From positions 1 to 60,425 of the forward strand of contig CAIYDQ010000174.1 of the NCBI GenBank assembly GCA_903925075.1: a stretch of DNA of 60,425 bases, in the 5' to 3' direction. Of the stretch, positions 1 to 9,254 are shown piece by piece. Numbering within the stretch: the first letter of the stretch is position 1; each line of letters starts with the position of its first letter. The notes beneath the pieces are model-generated. The model was given only the letters and a program-made list of their open reading frames with translations, was not told where the DNA came from and searched no databases. The DNA is from an uncultured Geobacter sp. Lineage in GTDB: Bacteria > Desulfobacterota > Desulfuromonadia > Geobacterales > Geobacteraceae. Made by a program: the position numbers and the translations under genes.

Positions 1-205
1 AGAAGTAAATAACGTAAATCCAAACTATTATAGACACTTAGATAAGTATGAAGCATTTGCGAGCGCATCATACTTGATAAACAAGCAATTGTGGGTTATG
101 TTGCGCATATTTTCATCCCTTGGTAGGTTGAACTGGGGCATTCGCGTCAAAAACCCGGGTGGGAAAGCGGCCGACGAAATATCCGGAGAGCAAGCAGAGG
201 TAACA

Positions 206-1384
206 ATGAACTTTTTTATGAATCTGTACCTGCACTTGAGAATCCGCACGCGCATCATCCTGCTTTGCGCCTGTTACAGCGTCTGCATCGTGCTGGCCGT
301 CATCGCCGGGCGTTCTTTTTCGGCGTCGCTGGCGGTCGTCTCCACGGCTGTTTTCGTCCTACTCGGCATAATTTTCAGCGCCCTGCTGTTCACCACCGTC
401 AACGAGGCGCTGCAGCGCATCATCGGCTACCTGACCACGCTCACCGAGGGGGACCTCAAACACCCGATCGTAGCCAAACGCAACAACGAGATCAGCAGCA
501 TCATCATCTCCATCAACAGTCTGCAGTCCACCATGCGCAACATCATCTCCCAGATATCGCTGACTTCAGAACAGGTCGCCGTCGCCTCCCGGCAGGTACA
601 CTCCAACGCGGACTGCATCGCCTCCGGAACCGACGATGCCGCCACCCAGACCAATACCATCGCCGTGGCCAGCGAAGAGATGGCGGCAACTTCCAGCGAC
701 ATCGCCCGCAATTGCGTAAACGCCGCGCAAAACTCGAACTCCGCCAGCGATACCGCCCAGTCGGGAGCCGAAGTGGTCAGACAGACCATACAAGGCATGG
801 AGCTCATCGCCGGTCGCGTCAAGGATGCGGCCAAAACGGTGGAAGATCTGGGCGCCCGCTCCGACCAGATCGGCGAGATCATCGGCACCATCGAGGACAT
901 CGCCGACCAGACCAACCTCTTGGCGCTCAATGCCGCGATCGAAGCCGCACGGGCTGGGGAACAGGGAAGGGGCTTTGCCGTCGTCGCCGACGAGGTCCGC
1001 GCCCTGGCGGAGCGAACCACCCGCGCGACCCGGGAAATCGCCGAGATGATCAAAGCGATTCAAAAGGAGACCAAGGGGGCTGTTGCCGCCATCGACGACA
1101 GCGTGGCGGAGGTGGACCGAGGGAGAGGATTGTCCATCAAGTCGGGCGAGGCCTTGAGCCAGATCATCGACAAGACCTCCGAAGTCACAATGCAGATCAA
1201 CCAGATCGTAACCGCCGCCGAACAGCAGACCGCCACCACCGGCGAGATCTCCAACAACATTCAGCGAGTCACCGCAGTGATCCGGCAAAGCGCCGCCGGG
1301 GCCACGGAAACGGCGGCGGCGGCAGCGACGCTTTCCTCCCAATCGGAACAACTGCAGCGCCTGGTGGGCCAGTTCAAGCTCTAA
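206..1384 (+). CDS. Methyl-accepting chemotaxis protein without a periplasmic sensor domain
   Basis: A 392-aa chemoreceptor. Two hydrophobic segments (about residues 14-32 and 38-62) are separated by only a few residues, so there is no room for a periplasmic ligand domain. A HAMP region follows (about 60-115), then a long coiled-coil signalling domain. The conserved hairpin tip near residues 240-270 contains [20 protein letters not shown]. It should sit in the inner membrane and control a CheA kinase through CheW, sensing internal or membrane state. The ATG at 206 was chosen over an upstream in-frame ATG at 74 because AGAGG precedes it and the transmembrane segment follows directly. The C-terminus (VGQFKL) has no CheR-docking pentapeptide. 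It is convergent with the cheA operon and shares a terminator region with it. Confidence 0.9.
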   Translation: MNFFMNLYLHLRIRTRIILLCACYSVCIVLAVIAGRSFSASLAVVSTAVFVLLGIIFSALLFTTVNEALQRIIGYLTTLTEGDLKHPIVAKRNNEISSIIISINSLQSTMRNIISQISLTSEQVAVASRQVHSNADCIASGTDDAATQTNTIAVASEEMAATSSDIARNCVNAAQNSNSASDTAQSGAEVVRQTIQGMELIAGRVKDAAKTVEDLGARSDQIGEIIGTIEDIADQTNLLALNAAIEAARAGEQGRGFAVVADEVRALAERTTRATREIAEMIKAIQKETKGAVAAIDDSVAEVDRGRGLSIKSGEALSQIIDKTSEVTMQINQIVTAAEQQTATTGEISNNIQRVTAVIRQSAAGATETAAAAATLSSQSEQLQRLVGQFKL

Positions 1385-1422
1385 GCGCCGCCGGCTTTGC
1401 CGGCATCCATTTGCCAGTAAAT

Positions 1423-1466
1423 AGAAGGGTCCGCGCAACTCAAAGCGCGGACCCTTCTTTGTTTCC
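1423..1466 (+). terminator. Rho-independent terminator after the MCP gene
   Basis: A perfect 14-bp stem (1423-1436 with 1445-1458, arm AGAAGGGTCCGCGC) with an 8-nt loop is followed by a short T-rich run. It lies between the convergent MCP gene and cheA and could act on both strands. Confidence 0.8.
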
Positions 1467-1487
1467 AAAAACGCGGCGAGACAGGAC

Positions 1488-3602
1488 CTACAGCGCCGCC
1501 AGTTCCGCGCCGTGGATGATCGCCGGTATGTCCAGGATAAGCGCCACGCAGCCGTCGCCCAGGATGGTGGCGCCGGATACCCCCTTAACCTGTTGGTACA
1601 CGGGTCCCAGCGACTTGATCACCGTCTGATGGCCGCCGATCACCCGGTCCACCACCAAGCCGACCCGTTTCCCCTGCAACTGGCAGATCACCACTTGCTG
1701 GATGGCCGGGGGGGCTCCTTGGATGGCGAAGGCCTTTCTCAGCGGCAGATAAGGGACCAGATGCTCCCGCACCTGCAGAATGTCCCGCCCGTGGTGCTTG
1801 GCGATCTCCTGTTCGGTGAGCAGGATGCATTCGTCGATCATGGAAAGCGGCAGCACGAAACGGTCCTTGCCGATCTGCACCAGCAGGCTCTCGATGATCG
1901 CCAGGGTCAGCGGGATCCTCAGGGTGATGGAGGTCCCTTTGCCCGGCTCGCTGTTTACTTCGATGCTCCCCCGCAGCCCGTCGATCGCCTGCTTGACCAC
2001 GTCCATGCCGACGCCGCGGCCCGAGACGCTGCTGACCTGGCTCGCCGTGGAAAAGCCGGGAGCGAAGATCAAGCCGCAGATTTCCTTGGCCGACATCTCC
2101 TCGGTGTGCTGGATAAGCTTGCGCTCGAGCGCCTTTGCCCTGATGGCCTCGACGTTCAGCCCCGCTCCGTCGTCGGCGATGGTGATCAGGACGCTGTCGC
2201 CGGAGTGGACGGCGGAGAGATGCACGGTGCCGGCTGCCGGCTTTCCCTTGGCCAGCCGGGCCTGGGGAGTCTCGATGCCGTGATCGATGCAGTTGCGGAT
2301 GATATGCACCAGCGGATCGTTGAGCTTTTCGATCACCGTCTTGTCCAGTTCGGTCTCCGCGCCGTGGGTGGTCAGCTCGATCTCCTTGCCGAGCTCTCCG
2401 GAGAGGTCTCTCACCAGGCGCTTGAACTTGCTGAAGGTGGCGCCGATGGGGAGCATCCTGATGTCCAGGGCGTTGTCGCGCAGTTCCGCGGTCAGCCGCT
2501 CCACCTCCTCGGCCACGGCCGCCAACTCCGAGTGCTTCTTCAACTCCTGGGCCACCAGGCTCAGGCGGGCCTGGACCGTGACCAGCTCTCCCACCAGATT
2601 GACCAGGACGTCGAGCTTCTCCGCAGTCACCCTGATGCTGGAGGCCGCCTCCTGCGCCTGAGGCTGCCGCTCCTGGCGCAGCTCCTTGACGTGTCGCTGC
2701 TCCAGCAAGGCGGAAGCCACCTGCTCGGCATCCAGTATGCCGGCCGCAACCGCCAGTTCCCCGAACTTTTTCTGCCGCCCAAGCAGCTCGTCCATCTGCT
2801 GGGCGGTGAGGTCCCCCCGCTCCACCAGGATCTCGCCCAGCTTCTTATAGCCGCCCCCTTCGTCCTGATGGCTGCCGTCGTCGATCAGGGTGATGGTCAG
2901 CTCGCAATCGTCCTCGGCGAAGACGAACACGTCCCTTATGGCGTCCTCCCCCCGGTCGCTGGTCAGGATGATGTCCCAGAAGAACAGGCAGATTTCCGGG
3001 TCCAGGCGGTCGAGGGTCTGGATGCCCGAGGTCTGCGCCACGATGGTGCAGGTCCCCAGTCCCTGCAGCTCGCTAAGCAGCGACAAGGGGTTGTGGCCGC
3101 AGCTGAAAATAGTGGGATGAGGACGAAAGCGAATTCGGTAGGTAAGCTCGGCCGGCGCCGGGTTCGCCTGCTCGACCCCCTCGATCCGGGGCTTGCCCGG
3201 GCTAGCCGCGGCTTCCTGTCCTTTGCCCGGCATCAACCTTTTGAAGCCGTCGATCACCTGCTCGTTCAGCGCCTGGTCAATGGCCGCGCCGGTGTCCGAG
3301 GCCACCAGCATCGCCAGGATGCGGTCGCGGGCCGACAGGCTCAGGGTCACCAACTCCTTGCTCACCGGCAGTTCGCCGCTTCGCACCAGGTCGTACACCG
3401 TCTCCACGTTGTGAGTGAAGGAGGCGATGGCGTCGTAGCCGAACATCGCCCCGGATCCCTTGATGGTGTGCATGGTCCGAAACACCTGGCCGACGATCCC
3501 CAGATCCTGCGGATTTTCCTCCATATCGAGCAGCGAGTTCTCCAGTTCCGCGAGCAACTCCCTGGCTTCGTCCTTGAACGCCTGACCGAAATTGTCGTTC
3601 AT
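1488..3602 (-). CDS. cheA: Chemotaxis sensor histidine kinase CheA
   Basis: A 704-aa CheA. The N-terminal Hpt (P1) domain carries the phospho-acceptor His45 in MHTIKGSGAMFG. The dimerisation region is at about 325-395. The ATPase domain follows, with the N box (NDPLVHIIRNCIDHG), DDGAGL and GRGVGMDVV. A CheW-like P5 domain ends the protein. The kinase autophosphorylates and passes phosphate to a response regulator under receptor control. Unusual: the linker at about 230-310 has two MshEN-like helical stretches (GEILVERGDLTAQQMDELL and AAGILDAEQVASALL), a fold that in other proteins can bind c-di-GMP. It is the last gene of the operon MCP - cheW - STAS - cheA. No cheY, cheR or cheB is next to it, so the partner regulators must be elsewhere. 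Confidence 0.95.
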   Translation of the reverse strand: MNDNFGQAFKDEARELLAELENSLLDMEENPQDLGIVGQVFRTMHTIKGSGAMFGYDAIASFTHNVETVYDLVRSGELPVSKELVTLSLSARDRILAMLVASDTGAAIDQALNEQVIDGFKRLMPGKGQEAAASPGKPRIEGVEQANPAPAELTYRIRFRPHPTIFSCGHNPLSLLSELQGLGTCTIVAQTSGIQTLDRLDPEICLFFWDIILTSDRGEDAIRDVFVFAEDDCELTITLIDDGSHQDEGGGYKKLGEILVERGDLTAQQMDELLGRQKKFGELAVAAGILDAEQVASALLEQRHVKELRQERQPQAQEAASSIRVTAEKLDVLVNLVGELVTVQARLSLVAQELKKHSELAAVAEEVERLTAELRDNALDIRMLPIGATFSKFKRLVRDLSGELGKEIELTTHGAETELDKTVIEKLNDPLVHIIRNCIDHGIETPQARLAKGKPAAGTVHLSAVHSGDSVLITIADDGAGLNVEAIRAKALERKLIQHTEEMSAKEICGLIFAPGFSTASQVSSVSGRGVGMDVVKQAIDGLRGSIEVNSEPGKGTSITLRIPLTLAIIESLLVQIGKDRFVLPLSMIDECILLTEQEIAKHHGRDILQVREHLVPYLPLRKAFAIQGAPPAIQQVVICQLQGKRVGLVVDRVIGGHQTVIKSLGPVYQQVKGVSGATILGDGCVALILDIPAIIHGAELAAL

Positions 3603-3640
3603 CCCACCACCTTCCCGGTAAAAGAAATCGGTTGCTCCGA

Positions 3641-3773
3641 GTAACCATTCACTGCATCAGCCACCAACTTCGCACATCTGTAGGTCGTGTTGAACGGCTT
3701 CATCGTGAAACGCGGCATTGCGACCGTGGCGCCGTGGCGACGTCGCGTTTCGTACCTCAACGCGACCTACGTA
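3641..3773. repeat. Dispersed palindromic repeat, copy 1
   Basis: The core (about 3681-3772) is bounded by TAGGTCGTGTTGAACGG and its imperfect complement TACCTCAACGCGACCTA. Inside are nested complementary arms (GTGAAACGCG / CGTCGCGTTTCG). About 40 bp to the left (CCAACTTCGCACATCT) is also shared with the copy at 51066-51208 and, inverted, with 47277-47404. The copy sits in the gap between the STAS gene and cheA, so it is transcribed within the operon as a long hairpin. Confidence 0.8.
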
Positions 3774-3855
3774 CTGCGGGCCAGGACGGTCGATCCCGCC
3801 CCATGGCGCGCCCCCCGGCCGACTCGCCTACGGTTCAATCGCCGGCTTGGCCACG

Positions 3856-4203
3856 CTAAGCCACCCGTTTCCAGACGCAGCTCCCTTCGAGGTCCTGGGC
3901 GCAGCCGGTGTGGCGCGGCATCCCCGACAGTTCCGCCACCGCGGCGATGGTTTCCTGGCAGCCGCTGATCGACAGCTCCAGATTGCTGGCGATCGAAGTC
4001 CGGTGGGCGCTGCAGATCAGCTGCAGCCCGGTGAGGTCCACCTCGGTCACGCCCTCCAGCGACAGCTGCACCTTTTGGCCCAGCGCGAAGGCTTCCAGCA
4101 GGCCGTCCCTGATCTCGCCGATCCTGGCGATGGTCATCGGACCGGTGACGGCAACGTGGGTCGCCGAGCTGTTCTTGATCATCATCACTGCCGAGTCATC
4201 CAT
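3856..4203 (-). CDS. STAS-domain protein (anti-sigma antagonist / MlaB-like)
   Basis: A 115-aa single STAS domain. The motif VDLTGLQLICSAHR (Thr58) matches the loop that carries the phosphorylatable Ser/Thr in SpoIIAA-type proteins (DSSGL there). A good ribosome binding site (AAAGGACGG) precedes the ATG. It sits between cheW and cheA in one operon, an arrangement found in other environmental bacteria, where the STAS protein is thought to tune the signalling complex or to partner a phosphatase or kinase encoded elsewhere. Its exact partner cannot be told from this sequence. Confidence 0.85.
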   Translation of the reverse strand: MDDSAVMMIKNSSATHVAVTGPMTIARIGEIRDGLLEAFALGQKVQLSLEGVTEVDLTGLQLICSAHRTSIASNLELSISGCQETIAAVAELSGMPRHTGCAQDLEGSCVWKRVA

Positions 4204-4231
4204 GTCTGCCGTCCTTTCTTGCCGTTCGAGC

Positions 4232-4723
4232 TCAGACCGCGCCGCCCTCGACCTTTACCGATTCAAGGTCGCTGGCCGAAAAAACCTTGTCGATGTCGAG
4301 GATCATGATAAAACCGTCGTTGTGCTTGGCCATCCCTTTCAAAAACTCGGTGTTGAGCTTGGTGCCGATGCGCGGGGCCGGCTCGATCTGATCCCCGTCC
4401 AGGTCGAACACTTCCTGCACCGAATCGGCCAGCGTCCCAAGGATCACCGTTTCATCGTCCAAAGCTATTTCCGAAACGATGATGCAGGTATTGACCGTGG
4501 TCTCGGTCCGGGTCATGCCCAGTTTCAGGCGCAGGTCGATGACCGGCACCACTCCGCCTCGCAGGTTGATCACCCCCCGCATGAAGTCCGGGGTCTGCGG
4601 GACCTTGGTGATGGTGGTTACATCCAATATTTCCCGCACCTTGGCCACTTCGACGGCAAACACCTCGTCGGCCAGCTTGAAGGTTAAAAACTGCTGGGGA
4701 CCGGTCAATTGAGACACACTCAT
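4232..4723 (-). CDS. cheW: Chemotaxis coupling protein CheW
   Basis: A 163-aa CheW-like protein. It begins QQFLTFKLADEVFAVEVAKV and contains the typical signature FMRGVINLRGGVVPVIDLR (about residues 47-65). It bridges the receptor hairpin tips and the CheA P5 domain in the membrane-associated signalling array. The ATG follows a GGGAGGAACGT ribosome binding site. The gene lies 28 bp upstream of the STAS gene and 117 bp downstream of the MCP stop, consistent with one transcript. Confidence 0.95.
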   Translation of the reverse strand: MSVSQLTGPQQFLTFKLADEVFAVEVAKVREILDVTTITKVPQTPDFMRGVINLRGGVVPVIDLRLKLGMTRTETTVNTCIIVSEIALDDETVILGTLADSVQEVFDLDGDQIEPAPRIGTKLNTEFLKGMAKHNDGFIMILDIDKVFSASDLESVKVEGGAV

Positions 4724-4840
4724 ACGTTCCTCCCATACTCGATCTTGTTGGTCATACAGACTTATCTAAAACTCCCTCTGCCCTCGTCCTTCATCAGATT
4801 TCAGCTCATCGGATTCCAGCTCACTCAAATTCCAGGCCTA

Positions 4841-7183
4841 TCAAAACCTTTCGAATCCCGAGTCCGCCTGCCATGATTCGTCGAGCACCAGATTGTGGCC
4901 GAGCACCCTGGCGAAATTCGGTTTGGCCCGGCTCTCCGCCTTGGCGGCTCCCCGGGTTAGCAGCGCCCTGGGCTGCTGGGCGGCGCCGCGTCGGCCCTCC
5001 GGCTTCTCTCCGATCCGGAAGAAGGCGATGGTCGACTGCAACCGGGTGGATTGACTGGAAAGCTCCTCGGCGGTGGAGGCCATCTGCTCGCTGGCCGAGG
5101 CGTTTTGCTGGATCACCTGGTCAAGCTGCTGGATCGCCTTGTTGATCTGCTGGGCGCCGGTATCCTGCTCCTTGCTGGAGGCGCTGATTTCCTGCACCAG
5201 ATCGGCGGTTCTCTGGATGTCGGGGAGGATCTTGGAGAGCATGGCGCCCGCCCTTTCCGCCACTTCCACGCTGCTGATGGAGAGCTCGGAGATCTCGGCG
5301 GCGGCGTTCTGGCTGCGCTCGGCCAGTTTTCGCACCTCGCTCGCCACCACCGCGAACCCCTTGCCGTGCTCTCCGGCGCGCGCCGCCTCGATAGCCGCGT
5401 TCAGGGCCAGCATGTTGGTCTGGCGGGCTATCTCCTCGATGATGGAAATCTTGCCGGCGATCTCCTTCATGGCCTGGACCGTCTCCGCCACGGCATCGCC
5501 ACCGATCTTCGCGTCCTCGGCCGACTTCACCGCGATCTTCTCGGTCTGCTGCGCGTTGTCCGCGTTTTGCTTGATGTTGGCCGACATCTGCTCCATCGAG
5601 GCCGACGCCTCCTCGGCCGCCGCTGCCTGCTCCGTGGCCCCTTGCGACATCGATTGCGCATTGGCCGACAGTTGCACGCTGCCGCTGGCCACGTTGTCCG
5701 CGGCGCTGGTTACGTTCGACACCACCTCGACGATTTTGCTCACCATGGCGGACAGCGACTGCATCAGTTCGTCTTCAGGGGAGCGCGCCTGCAGGCTGAC
5801 CAGCAGGTTGCCGCGGGCGACCTCCTTGGCAGCCGAGGCGATGCCGTTGTTGGCTTCCACCAGCGCATTGAGGTTGCTCTTGATGGCGTTGAAATCGCCG
5901 TTGTAGTGGGCGGCGATGAGCGGCGGCATGTCCCCCTTGGAGATGCGCTCCACGTAATGGGCCGCCACGTTCAAGGGTCCGATCACCGCGTCCAGGGTTT
6001 CGTTGACGCCGGCTACGATCTTGCGGAAATCGCCGCGGTGCTTGGAGGCGTCGGCGCGGGTGGCAAGCGTGCCCGCCACCGCCGCCCTGGCAAGCAGGTC
6101 GACGTCGGCGACCAGGGCGTTCACCGCCTCGATGCAGGTATTGAGGTTGTCTTTGATGGCGTTGAAATCCCCGTCATAGCGATCGGTGATTTTCGCGGGG
6201 ATCTCCCCCCTGGAGATGCGGTCCAGGCAGTCGGCGGCGACGTTGAGCGGCCCGATGACCGCGTCCAGAGTTTCGTTCACCCCGGCGACGATCTTCTGGA
6301 AGTCTCCCTGGTGCCTGCCGGCATCGGCGCGGGTGGCGAGGTTTCCCGCCACTGCCGCGTTGGACAGGAGGTTGGCGTCGGCGATCAGAGCCTTGATGGC
6401 GTCCACCATCTTCTGCATGGCGACGATGACGCTCCCTTGTTTTTTACCCTTGGTGACGATTTCCATGTCCAGCTCGCCGCGCGCGACCTTGCTGGCTATT
6501 TCCGCCACCTCCAGCGGGTCCCCCCCCAGTTGCCCCTGCACGACCCGGGTGATGTACATGCCGATAGCCACTGCCAGCAGGATGATGAAGGCAACCATGA
6601 GCATGAGCATGTTTTTCGCGGTAGCGGTGACGCTCGCGCCCTGAGCGGTTTCCTGCGCGGCAACCGTCAGGTTCAGCTCTATGAGCTTGCCAAGCAGTTG
6701 CTCCGCCGCGTTGAAGGTGAGCCTGGCCGACCCCAGGGACTGCCCCTGCGCATCGGTCAGATTCCCCTCAGTGATCAAAGCGAGGATCTTTTGGTGATCT
6801 TTCTTCCAGCTCCCCCAGGCGGGGACGAACTGGCTCCAGATCAGTTCCTCCTCCTTGCTCCGGGGAAGCGGCTCATAGAGTTTCCAACCCTTGTCCGCGT
6901 TCCCCCAGGCATCCGAGAGCCGTTTGAGCTGGTGCTCGCGTTCGTCCTTGTTCATGGTCAGCAGGCAGGTCCGCTCCGCCCTTTGTATGGCGGTCTGCGC
7001 GTCCTTGATGAGAGCGAGCCCTTCGACGCTGGGCAATCTGACGCTGGAAATTTCCAGCAGGTTTCCGCTGACCTCGTTTATCCCTTTGTAGCCGACGATT
7101 CCCACTGCGGCGGCCAATAGCGCCACCAGGGTGAACCCGGCCATCAGCTTGTTGCCCAACCTCATGTCGTAAAACCATTTCAT
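4841..7183 (-). CDS. Methyl-accepting chemotaxis protein with tandem HAMP-like repeats
   Basis: A 780-aa receptor. TM1 (about 12-33) and TM2 (about 190-212) flank a four-helix-bundle-type periplasmic domain. A HAMP is followed by two long HAMP-like repeats, each with the phrase [18 protein letters not shown] and a GDFNAIK motif (about residues 270-470), i.e. a poly-HAMP relay. The signalling hairpin [20 protein letters not shown] lies near residue 600. The C-terminus ends GFERF, which resembles the aromatic-x-x-aromatic CheR/CheB docking pentapeptide at the end of a flexible tail. The start at 7183 is set by an AGGAGG ribosome binding site; an upstream in-frame ATG at 7228 lacks one. It is the first gene of the chemotaxis operon, behind a sigma-54-type promoter. 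Confidence 0.93.
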   Translation of the reverse strand: MKWFYDMRLGNKLMAGFTLVALLAAAVGIVGYKGINEVSGNLLEISSVRLPSVEGLALIKDAQTAIQRAERTCLLTMNKDEREHQLKRLSDAWGNADKGWKLYEPLPRSKEEELIWSQFVPAWGSWKKDHQKILALITEGNLTDAQGQSLGSARLTFNAAEQLLGKLIELNLTVAAQETAQGASVTATAKNMLMLMVAFIILLAVAIGMYITRVVQGQLGGDPLEVAEIASKVARGELDMEIVTKGKKQGSVIVAMQKMVDAIKALIADANLLSNAAVAGNLATRADAGRHQGDFQKIVAGVNETLDAVIGPLNVAADCLDRISRGEIPAKITDRYDGDFNAIKDNLNTCIEAVNALVADVDLLARAAVAGTLATRADASKHRGDFRKIVAGVNETLDAVIGPLNVAAHYVERISKGDMPPLIAAHYNGDFNAIKSNLNALVEANNGIASAAKEVARGNLLVSLQARSPEDELMQSLSAMVSKIVEVVSNVTSAADNVASGSVQLSANAQSMSQGATEQAAAAEEASASMEQMSANIKQNADNAQQTEKIAVKSAEDAKIGGDAVAETVQAMKEIAGKISIIEEIARQTNMLALNAAIEAARAGEHGKGFAVVASEVRKLAERSQNAAAEISELSISSVEVAERAGAMLSKILPDIQRTADLVQEISASSKEQDTGAQQINKAIQQLDQVIQQNASASEQMASTAEELSSQSTRLQSTIAFFRIGEKPEGRRGAAQQPRALLTRGAAKAESRAKPNFARVLGHNLVLDESWQADSGFERF

Positions 7184-7260
7184 CAAGGCCTCCTTTTCGA
7201 CCAAATTGGCGCCGCGCACGCTCGCCAAACGTTTAGCGCTAATTTCAACCGAGTCACCCT

Positions 7261-7276
7261 TACAAGGGATGTGCCA
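7261..7276 (-). promoter_or_regulatory. Sigma-54 (-24/-12) promoter for the chemotaxis operon
   Basis: On the minus strand TGGCACATCCCTTGTA matches the TGGCAC-N5-TTGCA consensus, with the exact 10-bp spacing between GG and the GC position (GT here). Transcription would start about 65 nt before the MCP start codon. Confidence 0.65.
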
Positions 7277-7460
7277 TCAAAACTCTAATTATAAATATTT
7301 AAACATCATTCCCCGCAAAGCAGTCCCCCTCCCCTTGCGGGTGTATAGATTGGGGACATGGGTAACAGTTGTTAGGGGCGAAGCAATCGACGAAGAGGCA
7401 CGGAAATCTAGACGGCAGGGGACAGGCGCACAGGTTACAGGGAAAAGGGCGGGCGAAGAG

Positions 7461-7507
7461 TGTGACAATGTCACAGTTGTGGCATGACCTAACTGTGACA
7501 TGTCACA
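7461..7507. promoter_or_regulatory. Two palindromic enhancer-type sites upstream of the sigma-54 promoter
   Basis: TGTGACAATGTCACA (7461-7475) and TGTGACATGTCACA (7494-7507) are perfect inverted repeats whose centres lie about 32 bp apart, close to three helical turns. They are about 190-240 bp upstream of the -24/-12 element and 55 bp past the stop of the NtrC-type regulator gene. This is the expected position for upstream activation sequences bound by a Fis-type HTH dimer. The half-sites also resemble CRP boxes, but the spacing (4 or 5 instead of 6) does not fit. Confidence 0.65.
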
Positions 7508-7562
7508 CTTACGCAGCAGATTTACGGCGGCGGACTTAGGCAGCAGATTTACGGCAGCAGGC

Positions 7563-9254
7563 TTACGGCTCCAGGATTCCGTACTCCTCCATCTTGCGAT
7601 AGACGGTGCGGCGGTCGACGCCTAAAAGGCGCGCCGCCTTGGATTTGTTCCAGCCCGCCTTCTCTAGCGCCTGCATCAGGCTCTCGGGGGCGGTCCTTTG
7701 CCGGCTCGCGGCCGGTGCGGCGGCGGCCGTCTCGCCCAAGTCGCCGGGGAGCTCGCTCGGGGTGATGATCGGACCGCTCGCCACCACGAAGGCGTGCTCC
7801 AGGACATGCTCCAGTTCCCGGACGTTGCCGGGCCAACCGTGGCGGGACAACGCCTCCAGCGCCTCGCTCGACAGCCGGCTCACCGATTTGCCCAGCTTGG
7901 CGTTGAACTGCTCGATGAAGTAGCTCACCAGCAAAGCCAGGTCCCCGCTGCGCTCGCGCAAGGGGGGGAGGACGATGTGCACCACTTTCAGGCGGTAATA
8001 GAGGTCCGCCCGGAAGCTGCCGACGCGCACCTTTTCCTTCAGGTCCTGGTTGGTCGCCGCGATCACCCTGACGTCCACCTTGATGGTGGTGGAGGACCCC
8101 ACCCGCTCGAACTCGCGCTCCTGCAGCACGCGCAACAGCCGCAGTTGCAGCGAGGGCGTGATGTCGCCGATCTCGTCCAAAAAGATGGTGCCGCCGTCGG
8201 CCTTCTCGAACCTCCCCGCCCGGTCGCGCAGCGCCCCGGTGAACGCCCCCTTCACGTGGCCGAACAGCTCGCTTTCCAACAGGCTCTCGTTCAGCGCCGC
8301 GCAGTTCACCCTGACGAAGGGACGGGGGCTGCGCACCCCTTCCCGGTGGAGGGCGTCGGCGACCAGTTCCTTGCCGGTGCCGCTTTCGCCCGAGATCAGC
8401 ACCGTGGAGGGGAGGTCGGTAAGCGCCTCGATCAGCCGGTAGACCTTCTGCATCGGCTCGCTTTTTCCCACCATGCGGTGCAGGCGGCTAAGCTCCCCCC
8501 TCTCCTTCTCGATGCGGGTGATGCGGGTCTCGTCGCGCACCACCAGCACCGTCCCGCAAAAATGCCGGAAGCGGTCGAAGAGCGGCGAGGCGGTCACGGT
8601 GACCACCAGCGGCAAGCGGCCGTTGCGCCTGCACTCCACGCGCAACAGCATGGCCGGCTGCCTGCTGTCCAGCGCCTCCTTGACCAGCGGCAGGCAGGTG
8701 CCGCCGCAGCCGCCGGGGGCCTCCGGAAGCGGCTTTCCCTTCGCCTCGCAGTTGAGCCCGCAGATGGTCTGGGCGGCGTCGTTCAGCTCGATGACGCGCA
8801 GGTCGCGGTCCAAGGTGACGATGGCGTCGTTGACGCTGCGAAAGATCGCCTCAAGGTTGGTGCGGTAGCGCTCCTTTTCGTCGGTGAGAGCCTTGTGCTG
8901 CAGCGCCATGCGCACCACCCTCAACACCGTGTCGGATTTGAAGGGCTTGGGGATGTAATCGAAGGCCCCCAGGCGCACCGCTTCCAGCGCGGTCTCCATG
9001 TGCGGCCGGCCGGTCATGAAGACGAACTGCGGGCGGGAGTCGGTTTTTCTGATCTCGCGCAGGATGTCGATGCCGGTCTTTCCCCCGAGGAAGATGTCGG
9101 AGAAGATCAGGTCGTAGCTCTCCCGGCGGATCATCTCCAACGAGGAGTCGAAGTCCGCGGCGGAGTCGGCGCGGTAGCCGTTGTCGTTCAGCAGGTTCTC
9201 GAAGGTGAAGCGGACGCTTTCCTCGTCGTCGATCACCAGGATTCTAGCTTGCAT
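7563..9254 (-). CDS. Sigma-54-dependent response regulator (NtrC family, REC-PAS-AAA+-Fis)
   Basis: A 563-aa protein. The receiver domain (1-120; VIDDEE, phospho-Asp in FSDIFLG, Lys in PKPF) is followed by a PAS-like domain (about 130-240) with a Cys-rich loop (GGCGGTC). The AAA+ domain has Walker A GESGTGKE, the sigma-54 contact loop GAFTGA, Walker B GGTIFLDEIGD and an Arg finger region. A Fis-type HTH (KAARLLGVDRRTVYRKMEEYG) ends it. When phosphorylated it should form a hexamer and drive open-complex formation by sigma-54 RNA polymerase. It overlaps the kinase gene upstream by 11 bp, so the two form a translationally coupled pair. The palindromic sites and sigma-54 promoter just downstream point to the chemotaxis operon as a target (inference). 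Confidence 0.93.
   Translation of the reverse strand: MQARILVIDDEESVRFTFENLLNDNGYRADSAADFDSSLEMIRRESYDLIFSDIFLGGKTGIDILREIRKTDSRPQFVFMTGRPHMETALEAVRLGAFDYIPKPFKSDTVLRVVRMALQHKALTDEKERYRTNLEAIFRSVNDAIVTLDRDLRVIELNDAAQTICGLNCEAKGKPLPEAPGGCGGTCLPLVKEALDSRQPAMLLRVECRRNGRLPLVVTVTASPLFDRFRHFCGTVLVVRDETRITRIEKERGELSRLHRMVGKSEPMQKVYRLIEALTDLPSTVLISGESGTGKELVADALHREGVRSPRPFVRVNCAALNESLLESELFGHVKGAFTGALRDRAGRFEKADGGTIFLDEIGDITPSLQLRLLRVLQEREFERVGSSTTIKVDVRVIAATNQDLKEKVRVGSFRADLYYRLKVVHIVLPPLRERSGDLALLVSYFIEQFNAKLGKSVSRLSSEALEALSRHGWPGNVRELEHVLEHAFVVASGPIITPSELPGDLGETAAAAPAASRQRTAPESLMQALEKAGWNKSKAARLLGVDRRTVYRKMEEYGILEP

Noticed and set aside
7461-7507. CRP binding sites
   Set aside because: Half-sites match TGTGA/TCACA, but the spacers are 5 and 4 bp instead of 6, and the location fits an enhancer-binding protein better.
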